Part shown: positions 1 to 9,109 of the stretch, piece by piece
How positions within the stretch are numbered: the first letter of the stretch is position 1
Layout of the letters: each line of letters begins with the position of its first letter
Origin: Rufibacter tibetensis
GTDB taxonomy: Bacteria > Bacteroidota > Bacteroidia > Cytophagales > Hymenobacteraceae
Direction of reading: 5' to 3'
Assembly (NCBI RefSeq): GCF_001310085.1
Contig: NZ_CP012644.1
Coordinates: 171,439 to 235,438 of the forward strand
Length of the DNA: 64,000 nucleotides
Program-made: the position numbers and the translations under genes
The notes under the pieces: generated by a model
The model's database searches: none
What the model saw: the letters and a program-made list of their open reading frames with translations, nothing else
Told to the model about the DNA's origin: nothing

Positions 1-2
1 TT

Positions 3-332
3 ATAGGCACTGTTTTCCCTTTAAGGATTTCTGAAACAAGCAGTGAATTATTGATTGACCCTGAATTCAAAGGGAATATCGACGTATATGACAAACCAGT
101 TGGAAAAGTGATTGCAGCCGTGAAGCATAACTTCAAGGAAGAGGATTTTACGGTTCTTAGTGCCACAAAGCAAACCATTGGCTTTTTTTATGGCACATTA
201 AAGTACTCGATGTCTGGCAACCAGGTAAAGGGCTGGATCAAAAAAGGCAAGTATACCGGTATCTATGCAAGAAATTATGAAAAGCATTTAACTACCTGTT
301 TATACTCCTGCAACATCTTATCAGTAGTCTAA
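3..332 (+). CDS. C-terminal part of a small hypothetical protein, SH3-like
   Basis: The reading frame is open from the first bases of the window (reading I-G-T-V-F-P from base 3), so the true start lies upstream and only the last ~110 residues are seen. The pattern VYDKPVGKVIAAV followed by a late GWIKKGKYTGIYARNY resembles bacterial SH3-like domains of secreted proteins, where short strands end in a W-[IV]-K motif before a polar tail. This is a resemblance by eye only. The last residues (TTCLYSCNILSVV) do not look like the rest and may come from a frameshift or truncation just after the domain. A TTG at 51 could be read as a start, but the conserved-looking frame continues upstream. No function is assigned. 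Confidence 0.5.
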   Translation: MGTVFPLRISETSSELLIDPEFKGNIDVYDKPVGKVIAAVKHNFKEEDFTVLSATKQTIGFFYGTLKYSMSGNQVKGWIKKGKYTGIYARNYEKHLTTCLYSCNILSVV

Positions 333-708
333 ACGCTTCCTTTTTCCCTGCCTAGTTAACTGCAGGCGTTATCCCTGTCTGAACCGAGGGATACTCTAAG
401 TTAGGCTGTCCACGTTTAGTACTCATTAGCCGGGGCATTAGTGCCGTTTCATGGGACGGAAAATCTATTGCCCCGTCCTGAAAAATATTGACCTTTGTTT
501 GACCATGCACCCTGACCTTATCCGAGGTTTACCGGTGTCTCACGGGTGCCTTTTTCTTTTCTGGGCGGAAACCTGCTCCTATGGCAGTTTAATATTTCCC
601 CTTGGAAAGGAATGCCGCTAACAAACAAGGGTTATTTTAGGGCATTTGCCCTGGAACCTTCGTTATATTCTAAGTAATTCAGGCTTAAACTCCACGTAGG
701 ACTTCACA
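333..708. other. Intergenic region, no gene recognised
   Basis: About 375 bases lie between the left-edge fragment and the secreted repeat protein. No coding frame of convincing composition is visible. The promoter of the downstream gene must lie here, but no clear TTTG / TAnnTTTG pair stands out. Confidence 0.5.
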
Positions 709-2310
709 ATGAGAAAAAGTTTCCTCCTTTTTTCCCTCCTCACTGTCACCTTATCCATCTTCAATGTAATGCATGCCCAGCAGCAGGTAGCTGACGAGGC
801 GCCTATCCCAGTTGTCCAGGCTACTCCCCTTAAGCTTATTTTTCCTGGAAGGCCTGGCTGGAACCTTTTGAAAGAGGGAGAAAAACGGCAATTTGAGGTA
901 AAAGCTGAAGGAGGCACCGGGGAGAGAGTCATCTACTCCGTCGCCCAAAACCGAGTAGAAGGATTGGTGTTCGATTCACTAGGTCGCTTCTCCTGGACTC
1001 CCGGCTATGATTTCGTGGACCGGCTGACAAAGGAAAGCACCGTGCAACTCCTCTTTGAGGCGAGAAACGAAAAAGACGAGCGGGCAAGCCAAGTGGTGGA
1101 CCTCACGGTGAGGCACGTGAACCGACCACCCGTTGTAGGCGAGCTGAAGCCATTATACGTGCAATACAACACCGTTAACTCCTACACCATTGAATCCTCA
1201 GCCATAAAAGACGATGACAATGACCCGACCACAATCGTGCCCATCGCGGGTGGGATGCCGGAGGGCGCGAAGCTATCCGCACAGGGGGAGTTTTCCTGGA
1301 AGCCCTCCGTCACCCAGTTCAACAGGCTGCGGGACAAACCCCTGGTGGTGGAGTTCTACGTGGAAGACCAGCCGTACAAAGCCCGTACCAAAGGCCAGTT
1401 CAGGGTGGAGGTTACCCAGCAGGACCTGCCCCCCAACGTGCTTCTGGTCCCTTCCCAGAAACTGTTCCGCTTCAAGGAAGACGCTACCGTCAACTTGAAG
1501 TTCCAGGTGAACGACCCCAACGGGGAGAGCGACATCGCCTCCTTCAGCTTCATTTCCCAAAGCGCCACGGTTCCGACCAGCGCGCTCGTCAGGAACACCC
1601 CTTCCCAATACGAGTTCATCTGGAAACCAGGGTATGACTTCGTGAAGGATCCGCTGGACTCCATTACCTTTGACCTTACCTTTTTTGCCATAGATAAATC
1701 AAATAAACAGCAGGAACGCACGGTGACCTTCACGGTCCAGAATGCGATCAACGAGGAGGAAAACGACCAGAAGCTTTACCAAGGGTACCGCACCGCATTG
1801 GCAAGGGCATGGGAAATGATGGATCAGCTGGCCGCTGCCGAAAAGGATCTGAAGGATAAGTACAGGCGGGCGCGGAAAGGGAAAAAAGCCCGCTCCGTCA
1901 CCACCGCTACCTTGGGGGCAGGGACGGGGATCACCCCGGTCGTGATCGAAGTCCCGAACACGACCAAGAAGGTTACCGCGATCGGCGGCACCCTGGTGAT
2001 GACCATCGGCACCCTCGAAGCGACGGAGGTGATAGGGCGCTCCACGAAGGACCTGGTCGAGCGGCTCAACTACATCATGGAGAAAAGGAACGAGCTGCAG
2101 ACCAAAGGGGACGCCTACGCCCGCAGGTACTCCCTCAAGAGTGCACGGCGCCGACCTGAGTTCCCGAAGGACACTGATGAACTTACGGCGGCCCTGAGCC
2201 TGAGGGGGCTGGTGGCTCTGGAGCTGGAGGCGGGCGGAGAAAGTGGGAAGGGGGCCACAGACGGGGACATCGCCAAAACCTTCGGGGGCTTCCACCCTAA
2301 TGGTCGGTAA
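709..2310 (+). CDS. Secreted protein with three Ig/cadherin-like repeats and a helical C-terminus, function unknown
   Basis: The protein has 533 residues and a clear signal peptide (MRKSFLLFSLLTVTLSIFNV, cleavage near AQQQ at 24). Three ~100-residue beta-rich repeats each carry the signature [FI]-x-W-[TK]-P-[GS]-x-x-[DQ]-F (residues ~94-102, 195-204, 303-311) and a strand like VEFYVED or LTFFAID. These resemble the putative Ig or cadherin-like repeats of bacterial surface proteins. After residue 350 the character changes to a charged helix (to ~390), a Gly/Thr/Val-rich stretch (398-440) that could be membrane-active, and a basic helical tail. It is probably a cell-surface or periplasmic structural protein. 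The family is not recognised. It converges with the DUF3826 gene and has no obvious operon partner. Confidence 0.7.
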   Translation: MRKSFLLFSLLTVTLSIFNVMHAQQQVADEAPIPVVQATPLKLIFPGRPGWNLLKEGEKRQFEVKAEGGTGERVIYSVAQNRVEGLVFDSLGRFSWTPGYDFVDRLTKESTVQLLFEARNEKDERASQVVDLTVRHVNRPPVVGELKPLYVQYNTVNSYTIESSAIKDDDNDPTTIVPIAGGMPEGAKLSAQGEFSWKPSVTQFNRLRDKPLVVEFYVEDQPYKARTKGQFRVEVTQQDLPPNVLLVPSQKLFRFKEDATVNLKFQVNDPNGESDIASFSFISQSATVPTSALVRNTPSQYEFIWKPGYDFVKDPLDSITFDLTFFAIDKSNKQQERTVTFTVQNAINEEENDQKLYQGYRTALARAWEMMDQLAAAEKDLKDKYRRARKGKKARSVTTATLGAGTGITPVVIEVPNTTKKVTAIGGTLVMTIGTLEATEVIGRSTKDLVERLNYIMEKRNELQTKGDAYARRYSLKSARRRPEFPKDTDELTAALSLRGLVALELEAGGESGKGATDGDIAKTFGGFHPNGR

Positions 2311-2573
2311 GGCGGGAAGTTCTGGTAAGTGAAGATGGTCCCTCCCTGGAAAACCTAACTTTCCTTGGCACATTAAGCAGGAGAGCCCATACTTGGCAGT
2401 CTCCCTATTTTTGATGTTGTTCTTAGCTATTTGCGACGGCAACTTGGAATAATTCTTTTACCGAAAAAGTCTATGTTATTGCTCAATCCTCCCTAAAGCT
2501 GAGAACCAATACAGAGGCTTTAGTTCGTTCCCTTTTCGACCCCTTGAAATACATGCCCTTGTTTAGGTAATGG

Positions 2574-3839
2574 TTATTGCTTCTCTTTCTTTTCGACCAG
2601 AAGCTTTCGCTCCAAATCCTCTGTAGCCTTACGCAGGTTGTACCCCTCTCTGGACAAGTAGTTATTAGTCCTTCCCCTGAACTTTATGAACCATTTAAGC
2701 CTGCTCTCTTTATCCAACACATTTATGGCATTCCCCCGCGCTTCCAGCAGATAAGCATACACTTGCTTTTTTTGGCTGTCATTGAGGTCGGGCAACAAAG
2801 CCAGGAAATGGGAATACTCCTCCTGCAGTCTGTTATCCGTCATCTCATTTTGCAGGGTTTCCACGTGGCTGGAGTCCAGGAAAGCGGAGAGGGCCTCAAT
2901 GAACGAGTCACGTTGCTCTCCAAGCCGAACCTGGTACTGGGCCCAGATGGCAGCAGCTTCCTGGTCACGTTCCTCCTTGATCTTGGGCAGCTGGTCTGTG
3001 GCCTTCATTTTGGCATCCCGTTCCGCCTGCGCCTCCTGTATGCTTTGGTACCGATGGGCAATCAGATTCCGGACATGCTCTTTCTGGATGTCATCTGTAA
3101 GGCCTAACTTCCCGACAACATGCTTGGATTGGGTGATCTCCACGGCATTGGAGTGTGTGTTTCTACGCTCAGCCCAGTTGATTCCCTCTTTCTTCAGGTC
3201 TATCCCCTGCGCAGCTAAGTAATTAGTTATTCTGCCTTTGTACTTTCCAAACCAGGCATGCTTTTCCTTTGATGACCCACCGTCCATGGCATGTTCCCTT
3301 GCCTCCACTAGAAAGGACTTGATCGTGTCCCGCTGCTCTTTCGTCAAATAGGGCAGCATCAACAAATAGTTACGGTAGGTGCTGGGAACAACATGGTAGG
3401 TCATCCCGTCTTTTACCTGGTCTACCTGCTGAGCGGTAAGTTCTGCCGACAGCCTTGACAAATAACCGGCGTGCAGTTTTTGGGTCTTGGTGGCTGCCTT
3501 GCGCTTGATGGCCTCAACGCGTGCGTCAGCAGATTCTTTATTGTCTCCCGCCTTCTTTTTTGCGGCATTTGTTTGCGCATCGCGCTTGGCTTGAATGGCA
3601 TGCAGATCAAGATACTGCCGTGCAATGATATCCCGAACACGGGTGGCCTTGGAGGCATTGGTGATCTCCAGCGTCCCCACTAACTTATCAGCCCGCTGCC
3701 TTACAACCTCTACATAAACGGCCTCCTCCGCTTTGGTTTTTTGTTTCTCCTGCGCCCTGGCAGGCATTATTGAAAGGAACAAAAACATAAGCCCCACCAC
3801 ATACCTGAAGCCTCTCAACGGCCATTTCTGCTTTTGCAT
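2574..3839 (-). CDS. DUF3826 protein with an internal duplication, secreted
   Basis: The preferred start is the internal ATG at 3839, giving 421 residues with a signal peptide ending at PARAQ. The longer frame to 3911 adds 24 residues without signal-peptide logic. The body holds two homologous halves. Each begins with a helix rich in ADKLVGTL / SKHVVGKL, continues through a [IL]IA[RH][QR]Y helix and a charged coiled stretch, and ends with a block similar to YL-EAR--A plus KGRITNYL / RGRTNNYL. That block is what I associate with DUF3826, which is often found beside pectate lyases in Bacteroidota and is usually a single unit of about 200 residues. Here two units are fused. It lies downstream of PL1 and the BNR propeller on the same strand, but 500 bases away. 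The biochemical role of DUF3826 is unknown; the pectin link comes from context only. Confidence 0.7.
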   Translation of the reverse strand: MQKQKWPLRGFRYVVGLMFLFLSIMPARAQEKQKTKAEEAVYVEVVRQRADKLVGTLEITNASKATRVRDIIARQYLDLHAIQAKRDAQTNAAKKKAGDNKESADARVEAIKRKAATKTQKLHAGYLSRLSAELTAQQVDQVKDGMTYHVVPSTYRNYLLMLPYLTKEQRDTIKSFLVEAREHAMDGGSSKEKHAWFGKYKGRITNYLAAQGIDLKKEGINWAERRNTHSNAVEITQSKHVVGKLGLTDDIQKEHVRNLIAHRYQSIQEAQAERDAKMKATDQLPKIKEERDQEAAAIWAQYQVRLGEQRDSFIEALSAFLDSSHVETLQNEMTDNRLQEEYSHFLALLPDLNDSQKKQVYAYLLEARGNAINVLDKESRLKWFIKFRGRTNNYLSREGYNLRKATEDLERKLLVEKKEKQ

Positions 3840-4339
3840 AATAGGATTGATTTTTATAGTATATGATTCTATTTTGAACATGTAATAGTTTGAAAAGAAA
3901 GCGTCATGCACTGGGAATATTCATCAGTATGGTACGGCGGGTTGTGTAGCCTCTTGCCAGAGAATCCTTCTTTGGTAATTTCTGCTTTTTAATATTTAAG
4001 CGCAGGCTACTTTTCAATAGGATGCTTTTGGTATATCAGCTCAGTAAACACCTGCATTTCCATTCATGGGGATTCCATCTTTCCCAGAAACCGAGAACAC
4101 GACAGCCACCAGTCCTGTGTTGCCAAGTATCCGCAGCACAATGAAAAACTAGTTGAGGCTGACACTACATAGTTCGCCGGGCAGATGCCCCAAAGCATGG
4201 TGATGTCTTGATTCTTAGTGGTGGTAACGTTGTATAAAGGCAAATCCCAACCTTATTCATACTAGGATTTGGGCTTTTCCGTATTTTCAGGCCAATTCAA
4301 TTCAGAAGTTTTTGGTTACTGAATCTCGAAACAACCTAC
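3840..4339. other. Intergenic region between PL1 and the DUF3826 gene
   Basis: Five hundred bases without a recognisable gene. A 7-bp inverted repeat CAAATCC/GGATTTG (about 4241-4277) lies just past the PL1 stop and could form a weak hairpin. The promoter of the DUF3826 gene should be here (near 3840-3960), but no convincing consensus is seen. Confidence 0.4.
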
Positions 4340-5857
4340 TTAACTGATCGTGTCGATGTTGTTGCCCAGGTTGCGGTAATTGATTTTCTCCTGAGGATTG
4401 GTACCATTAAGATATTCTTCGACATTCGTGTAACCATCGCCGTCTGTATCTATTGCGCCATCCTTGGAGTTTTTAGGGGCAAGTCTGTATTTGGTTTCCC
4501 ATGCGTCAGGCATACCATCGCCATCGCCATCAACAGGCACCTGAGCAGGATTGTAGGTCAGGTTTGGATAACCCCCAACTTCAGATACGTCTTTGATGAT
4601 ACCGGTTGCAGTCATTGGTTTTCCTGTGCGCACCATTTCTGTAACCCGTCTGTCCACAGCATCACGTTTGGGTAAAGTGGCCCCGGCCATGGCAAGCACT
4701 GATTCGAATGCGGCCTCAGCTGTCTGGTGTGGCGCCACCGGCCACCCAACAAAAGGGGTATTCACACGGGCCAGGTTCTCAGGTCCGCGCATACCGGCCC
4801 AGTTGTTGGTAATCACTTCCTGGTTGTCGTGCATAATGTTGCCAGCAACATACCACTTGCCTGGACGATTGGCTGCTTTGGCATACCAGTCACCTTCGGC
4901 CCAAGCACTGCCGGGGGAATACATACTCCTTTGTTCAATGCGGGCAAAGACCGCGCGCATATTTTCATTGGTAGCAGGTCCCGGCTTGAAATAGTTGTTG
5001 ATAAGATTGATCTCAGAAGTCTCATCTCCACCATCTATGGAACGGTGACGCCAGTTGAAAAGCACATTGTAGCGAAAATCAAACGGACCTGACATGCCTA
5101 TGGATGGATTGCGGGCAGTGTTGCTTGCAAAGAGGTTATGATGGAATGTAGATGGGTTTCCTCCCCATGTACCGCCAAAGGCATGTCCTCTGGCATCAAG
5201 CGCTTCGCTGGAAATAGACCACTGGATGGTAACATGCTCGGCAGGATCCTTTATCTGGGTTTTCCCGTCTAAGGATGGTCTCATGGTGCGGTAGAGCGAG
5301 ATATTCTCGTCCATACCCCAGCTTGTAGAGCAATGGTCTATGATGATATGATGCTGCGGATATCCGCCTATGTTATCATCACCTTGTCCCCCGGTAGGAA
5401 CCCCACGGCGTACCCGCAGGTGGCGGATAATGACATTGTGTGTGTTGATATTCAAGGTACCGGCAATACAAATACCATCGCCCGGAGCAGATTGGGCTGC
5501 AATGGTGATATCAGGATGATTGATGTTAAGGTCTTCTTTAACTTTGAGCGTGCCTGCCACACGGAAGACAACGATACGGGGTCCTTGTGCTTCTACGGCA
5601 GCCCGTAAGCTACCCGGGCCGCTATCGTTAAGATTTGTTACGGCAATAACTCTACCTCCACGTCCTCCGGTGGTAAACATCCCCCCTCCCCATGCCCCGG
5701 GAAATGCAGGGATAACAGCTTCGGGCAACCGCGGTGGATGGGGAGGTATTTGCCCAGGTTCAGGCTCCCCAGTAGTCTGTGCATTTGCGGACACACCTGG
5801 ACATAGTAAAGAGAGCAAAACCAAGCCCGCTGTGACAAATTGATAAGGTCTTTTCAT
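4340..5857 (-). CDS. Pectate lyase, polysaccharide lyase family 1, with C-terminal calcium-binding repeat
   Basis: The start is taken at 5857 (MKRPYQFVTAG), which gives a standard signal peptide ending SANAQ and 505 residues. The longer frame to 5950 would bury it. The first part of the enzyme has PAFPGAWGGGMFTTGGRGG, typical of Bacteroidota PL1 pectate lyases. A right-handed beta-helix follows with NVIIRHLRVRRG, IIIDHCSTSWGMDE and HHNLFASNTARNPSIG, the motifs that carry the Ca2+-binding acids and the catalytic Arg region. The C-terminus has two D-x-D-G-D-G segments (DGDGDGMPDAWE and DTDGDGYTNVEEYL), a thrombospondin-3-like calcium repeat often joined to these enzymes. It cleaves de-esterified homogalacturonan by beta-elimination, probably outside the cell or on its surface. 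It is the second gene of a minus-strand cluster after the BNR propeller gene (gap ~100 bases). Confidence 0.92.
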   Translation of the reverse strand: MKRPYQFVTAGLVLLSLLCPGVSANAQTTGEPEPGQIPPHPPRLPEAVIPAFPGAWGGGMFTTGGRGGRVIAVTNLNDSGPGSLRAAVEAQGPRIVVFRVAGTLKVKEDLNINHPDITIAAQSAPGDGICIAGTLNINTHNVIIRHLRVRRGVPTGGQGDDNIGGYPQHHIIIDHCSTSWGMDENISLYRTMRPSLDGKTQIKDPAEHVTIQWSISSEALDARGHAFGGTWGGNPSTFHHNLFASNTARNPSIGMSGPFDFRYNVLFNWRHRSIDGGDETSEINLINNYFKPGPATNENMRAVFARIEQRSMYSPGSAWAEGDWYAKAANRPGKWYVAGNIMHDNQEVITNNWAGMRGPENLARVNTPFVGWPVAPHQTAEAAFESVLAMAGATLPKRDAVDRRVTEMVRTGKPMTATGIIKDVSEVGGYPNLTYNPAQVPVDGDGDGMPDAWETKYRLAPKNSKDGAIDTDGDGYTNVEEYLNGTNPQEKINYRNLGNNIDTIS

Positions 5858-5958
5858 GTTCTTTTGATTCTTCAGGACAGTTCCATTGATATATGATAGA
5901 TAAAAGCGGTTGCTCAAGTGAGGATTCGCCCATCTCCCAGGACAACCCATCAGGCTGC

Positions 5959-7131
5959 TTACTGCTCAACGCTCTTTACGAGCGGAATTTTGTCACTCGG
6001 CCAACTGCCGTCCGTGATCGGGTAAGTCTTCAGCTTGCTGGGATCGACCACGACGTGCTTTATCCGTTTCCGGTGCCACGTGTAGACGATGTGGACCAGA
6101 CCGTCTGCTGTCTGGATCACGGCCGGATAGGAATACTGTTTTTCCGGCTCGTTGATGTAATCAAGCACCAGCGCAGCTTCCCAGCTCTTGCCATCCTTGC
6201 TGATGGCCACATTCAGTACCCCTCGGCCCTTATGGCCCATGCCGGACTGCGCGCGCGCGGAATGATTGTAAACCAGCAGGTGGCGGCCGTCCTTAAGTGT
6301 CACTGCGTCTATGCCCGAGTTATTGTTGGGCAGCTCCGTAAAATTCATCTCCGACCAGGTAAGCCCCCCATCTTCTGACCAACTCTGGGAAATATACCCT
6401 GCTTTGCTAGTGGTTCGGCAGAGCATCTGGATGCGGCCGCCGGGATGAGTCAGCAGTGTGGGCTGGATAGCGCCAATCTTGTCTGGATTGTTAATCGTGC
6501 CAAGATTTTCCCAGCTTTTACCGCCATCTGTGCTGCGCTCTATGTGAACACGCCAACCACCTTTTCCCTCTGTGCTGGAACTGGAAATAATAGTGCCGTC
6601 TTTTAGTTGAATCGGCTTGTTTTTCACCGGGCCGATAATTTTGTCGTCTAGTCTTCTTGCCTTACTCCAGGTGCGTCCTCCGTCGCTCGAAGTCTTCACC
6701 ATGCCCCACCATTCAGAGGGGCTCGGTCCGACCTTGTAGAAGAGCATCACCTCGCCCCCTCGCTCCTGGAACAGCACTGGGTTCCAGGTGGGCAGCCTGT
6801 TTCCTTTAGACTGCACACCATCAGCCACGCTCACGGGAGTTGTCCATTTCCCACCTGGTTTCTTGCGAGTCAACCGGATCTCGACGTCGGGGTGGCGCTC
6901 GTGGGTTCCGCCAAAGAAGGCGCTCAGCAGCTCGCCCCCTTCCAGCTCCAGTATCGTTGCCGAGTGGGATTGCGGAAAATCGGCTTTGGTGTAGATAAAC
7001 TCCTCCAAGACAATGCCGGCACGGTGCGCACGTGGTTTTTCCCCGGTGTCTGCTGACAGAACCGCTGAAAAGAGGAGGTTGGCAGTTAACAGGGTACTGA
7101 TTACCACAAGGTGTTTTATCGTTTTTTGCAT
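5959..7131 (-). CDS. BNR-repeat (sialidase-like) six-bladed propeller protein, secreted
   Basis: 390 residues with a signal peptide ending LSADTGEK. At least four Asp-box motifs are visible (SSDGGRTWS, STDGGKSWE, SEDGGLTWS and SKDGKSWE), and the N-terminal block SHSATILELEGGELLSAFFG is typical of the BNR_2 (PF13088) group of sialidase-like propellers. Proteins of this group in pectin and plant-glycan clusters are often annotated exo-sialidase, but many act on other sugars or have unknown activity. Its place directly upstream of a PL1 pectate lyase argues for a pectin side-chain or oligogalacturonide role rather than sialic acid, which plants scarcely contain. That is inference from context. 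It is first gene of the BNR-PL1 pair. Confidence 0.8.
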   Translation of the reverse strand: MQKTIKHLVVISTLLTANLLFSAVLSADTGEKPRAHRAGIVLEEFIYTKADFPQSHSATILELEGGELLSAFFGGTHERHPDVEIRLTRKKPGGKWTTPVSVADGVQSKGNRLPTWNPVLFQERGGEVMLFYKVGPSPSEWWGMVKTSSDGGRTWSKARRLDDKIIGPVKNKPIQLKDGTIISSSSTEGKGGWRVHIERSTDGGKSWENLGTINNPDKIGAIQPTLLTHPGGRIQMLCRTTSKAGYISQSWSEDGGLTWSEMNFTELPNNNSGIDAVTLKDGRHLLVYNHSARAQSGMGHKGRGVLNVAISKDGKSWEAALVLDYINEPEKQYSYPAVIQTADGLVHIVYTWHRKRIKHVVVDPSKLKTYPITDGSWPSDKIPLVKSVEQ

Positions 7132-7833
7132 TTACAATTTCTTTTAGACTTGGTGGATCTCCTGTATTTACTGACTTCTATAGGGTCAGGCAAGTACGGT
7201 GGGCGCAGGATAGAACAGCTTCCCAATGTGCTGGCTACTGTCTGTGACTTATCGGTTTTTGCTACCTGATGCAGGTGCATCCGTTACATGTTTCCTTATT
7301 GTTCGGGACATGGGCTTCCTTCGGCATCGGTGACCGTTGACCTGAATAAAGAAGGCCTTCATTCAAACTCAGAACTTGCCCCAAACGCTTGCAGTGGCCT
7401 TTGAACAGTTGTAAGCTATCAGCTAGGCTCAAGAAACCGAAGCAAAAGTCGTTTAACAGGGATCTGGTGTAGTTGGAATGGGATATTATCTGGTTCAAAC
7501 AACAAAGGTGTGCACCTGCACATACCCTGCGACTTATTTAAAGGTAGATCGAGATCAGCAAAAGAGCAATATGGAAAGTTCTGATTCTCTGAAAGGTTTA
7601 ATTCCACATAACCGGTAGCAATCAGAATCACACCTAACAAGTAACTATTTCCCCCAGTCTTCAAAGGGAATAGAAGCAAGGCAACTCTCAGTATTTTGTC
7701 CAAAGGAATGAAGCATGGTGGAAACCGCAAAGATTTCAACAATAATATATCTTACTCCAACTACATTTATTCCGGATTGAACTTCTTTGGATAGATGGTG
7801 AAAGCAGAATTCACGATCTTACATCTTATGTCA
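7132..7833. other. Divergent intergenic region, no gene recognised
   Basis: About 700 bases separate the minus-strand BNR gene and the plus-strand repeat protein. Open frames here (for example a ~107-codon minus-strand frame around 7419-7742) have odd composition and no recognisable domain. Promoters for both flanking genes are expected here. An AT-rich stretch lies at 7743-7775 ahead of the plus-strand gene. Confidence 0.45.
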
Positions 7834-9093
7834 ATGAAGAAACACTTTCTTAAACTACTAATATTTATTTATCTGTTCATGGCAGGAGCCACTCTACCTG
7901 CCTTGGCACAGCACGAAGGGTTCTTGTACGGCGAGGTCACGTTGACGAACAATGAACGGTTTAAAGGGCAAATCCTTTGGAGTGCCGGGCAACGCATGTG
8001 GGTGGACATGATGACAGTAGAGAAAAAAGACAACCCTGTGCTCAAGTACCTCAACAGTGAGCAACTGGAGAGACTTAGCCAAGAGGAAACACAGGAGGAA
8101 ATGGATTGGGGCTTCATGAACCTTTGGAAAAACCGCTATCCATCCCGTAAACATACCCTTAGATGCCGTTTCGGGGATATGGCGGCTATCCGGGTTACCG
8201 GTAGTTACGAAGCGGTGATTACATTGAAAAACGGGCAAAAGGTCAATATTTATACCAACAAAGACCCGGAATATAAAGATCAGTTGGGAAAAAGAATCGC
8301 CGTAATCCATTCAGGGAAGGAAAAGAAGTATGTTGAATGGGGAAGCATAGAAAGAATTACATTTATGCCTACCCCATCCAAACTACATTACCTAAAGGCA
8401 GAACCCCTTTATGGCACCATCACTACCCGAAACGGCTTTGCCTACAAAGGGCAGGTACAGTGGGACATGGATGAATACCTCACTACCAATTGGCTGAACG
8501 GCAAAAGCAGAGAAGGGGAAAACATTAGCATACGCTTCCAGGAGGTGGCATCTGTGCGCCCCAAAGAGGACGGTGCATTAGTGAAGCTTCATTCAGGGAA
8601 AGAAGTTTACCTACAGGACAACAGCAATGTTAACCGTAAAAACCAGGGTATCGTTGTTCAGCACCCTACCTGGGGGAGAGTGTACATTCGGTGGAGAAAC
8701 TTCAAAGAAGCTGTTTTCACACCCTATCCCATTGATGCAAGTTTCGGTTATAGCGCTTTTCAAAAGCCAAAGCCCCTAAGAGGCACCATCTCAACCGGCA
8801 ACCTGACTTGGAAGGGATTCTTCATTTACGATCTGGATGAGAAACTTGACATGGAGACATTAGATGGCTGGGACAAAGCAGGGGCCCTGCGGCAGGTGCC
8901 CTTCAGGTACATCAGTAAAATTTCCCCGATAGATGATTCCCATGCAGCAGTAGTTTTGAAAGACGGGCAGAAACTGCTGCTGGGTGATCGCAGCGATGTA
9001 TCTGAAAAAAACTGGGGTATCATGGTTTGGCCCCAGCCAAGCAAGTACAAGTACATTCCATGGAATAAAGTGATACATGTCATGTTTGATTAG
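7834..9093 (+). CDS. Secreted protein with three long degenerate repeats, unknown function
   Basis: The start at 7834 (MKKHFLKLLIFIYLF) gives a clean signal peptide ending LPALAQ and 419 residues; the frame is open 13 codons further upstream. The mature protein is built of three ~120-residue beta-rich units. They open with LYGEVTLTNNERFKGQI, LYGTITTRNGFAYKGQV and LRGTISTGNLTWKGFF, each followed by a D-x-D/E turn. They close with a run such as VKLHSGKEVYLQDNSNVN--NQGI or VVLKDGQKLLLGDRSDVS--NWGI and a strand carrying [IV]xWxx[FIV]. I do not recognise the family. The repeats recall small beta-barrel or SH3/Sm-like folds. It lies 16 bases upstream of the LytS-type kinase and is probably cotranscribed, so it may take part in the same envelope-sensing process. 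Confidence 0.7.
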   Translation: MKKHFLKLLIFIYLFMAGATLPALAQHEGFLYGEVTLTNNERFKGQILWSAGQRMWVDMMTVEKKDNPVLKYLNSEQLERLSQEETQEEMDWGFMNLWKNRYPSRKHTLRCRFGDMAAIRVTGSYEAVITLKNGQKVNIYTNKDPEYKDQLGKRIAVIHSGKEKKYVEWGSIERITFMPTPSKLHYLKAEPLYGTITTRNGFAYKGQVQWDMDEYLTTNWLNGKSREGENISIRFQEVASVRPKEDGALVKLHSGKEVYLQDNSNVNRKNQGIVVQHPTWGRVYIRWRNFKEAVFTPYPIDASFGYSAFQKPKPLRGTISTGNLTWKGFFIYDLDEKLDMETLDGWDKAGALRQVPFRYISKISPIDDSHAAVVLKDGQKLLLGDRSDVSEKNWGIMVWPQPSKYKYIPWNKVIHVMFD

Positions 9094-9109
9094 CTAATAC
9101 TCTCCCTCA

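Noticed and set aside
5959..7131. Calling the BNR propeller a true sialidase
   Set aside because: Asp-boxes are present, but the sialidase Arg triad could not be assigned and the neighbours are pectinases, so only the fold was called.
7419..7742. 107-codon minus-strand frame in the gap before the repeat protein
   Set aside because: Composition is rich in Leu/Pro/Phe without domain pattern, there is no upstream ribosome site, and the region is probably promoter DNA.
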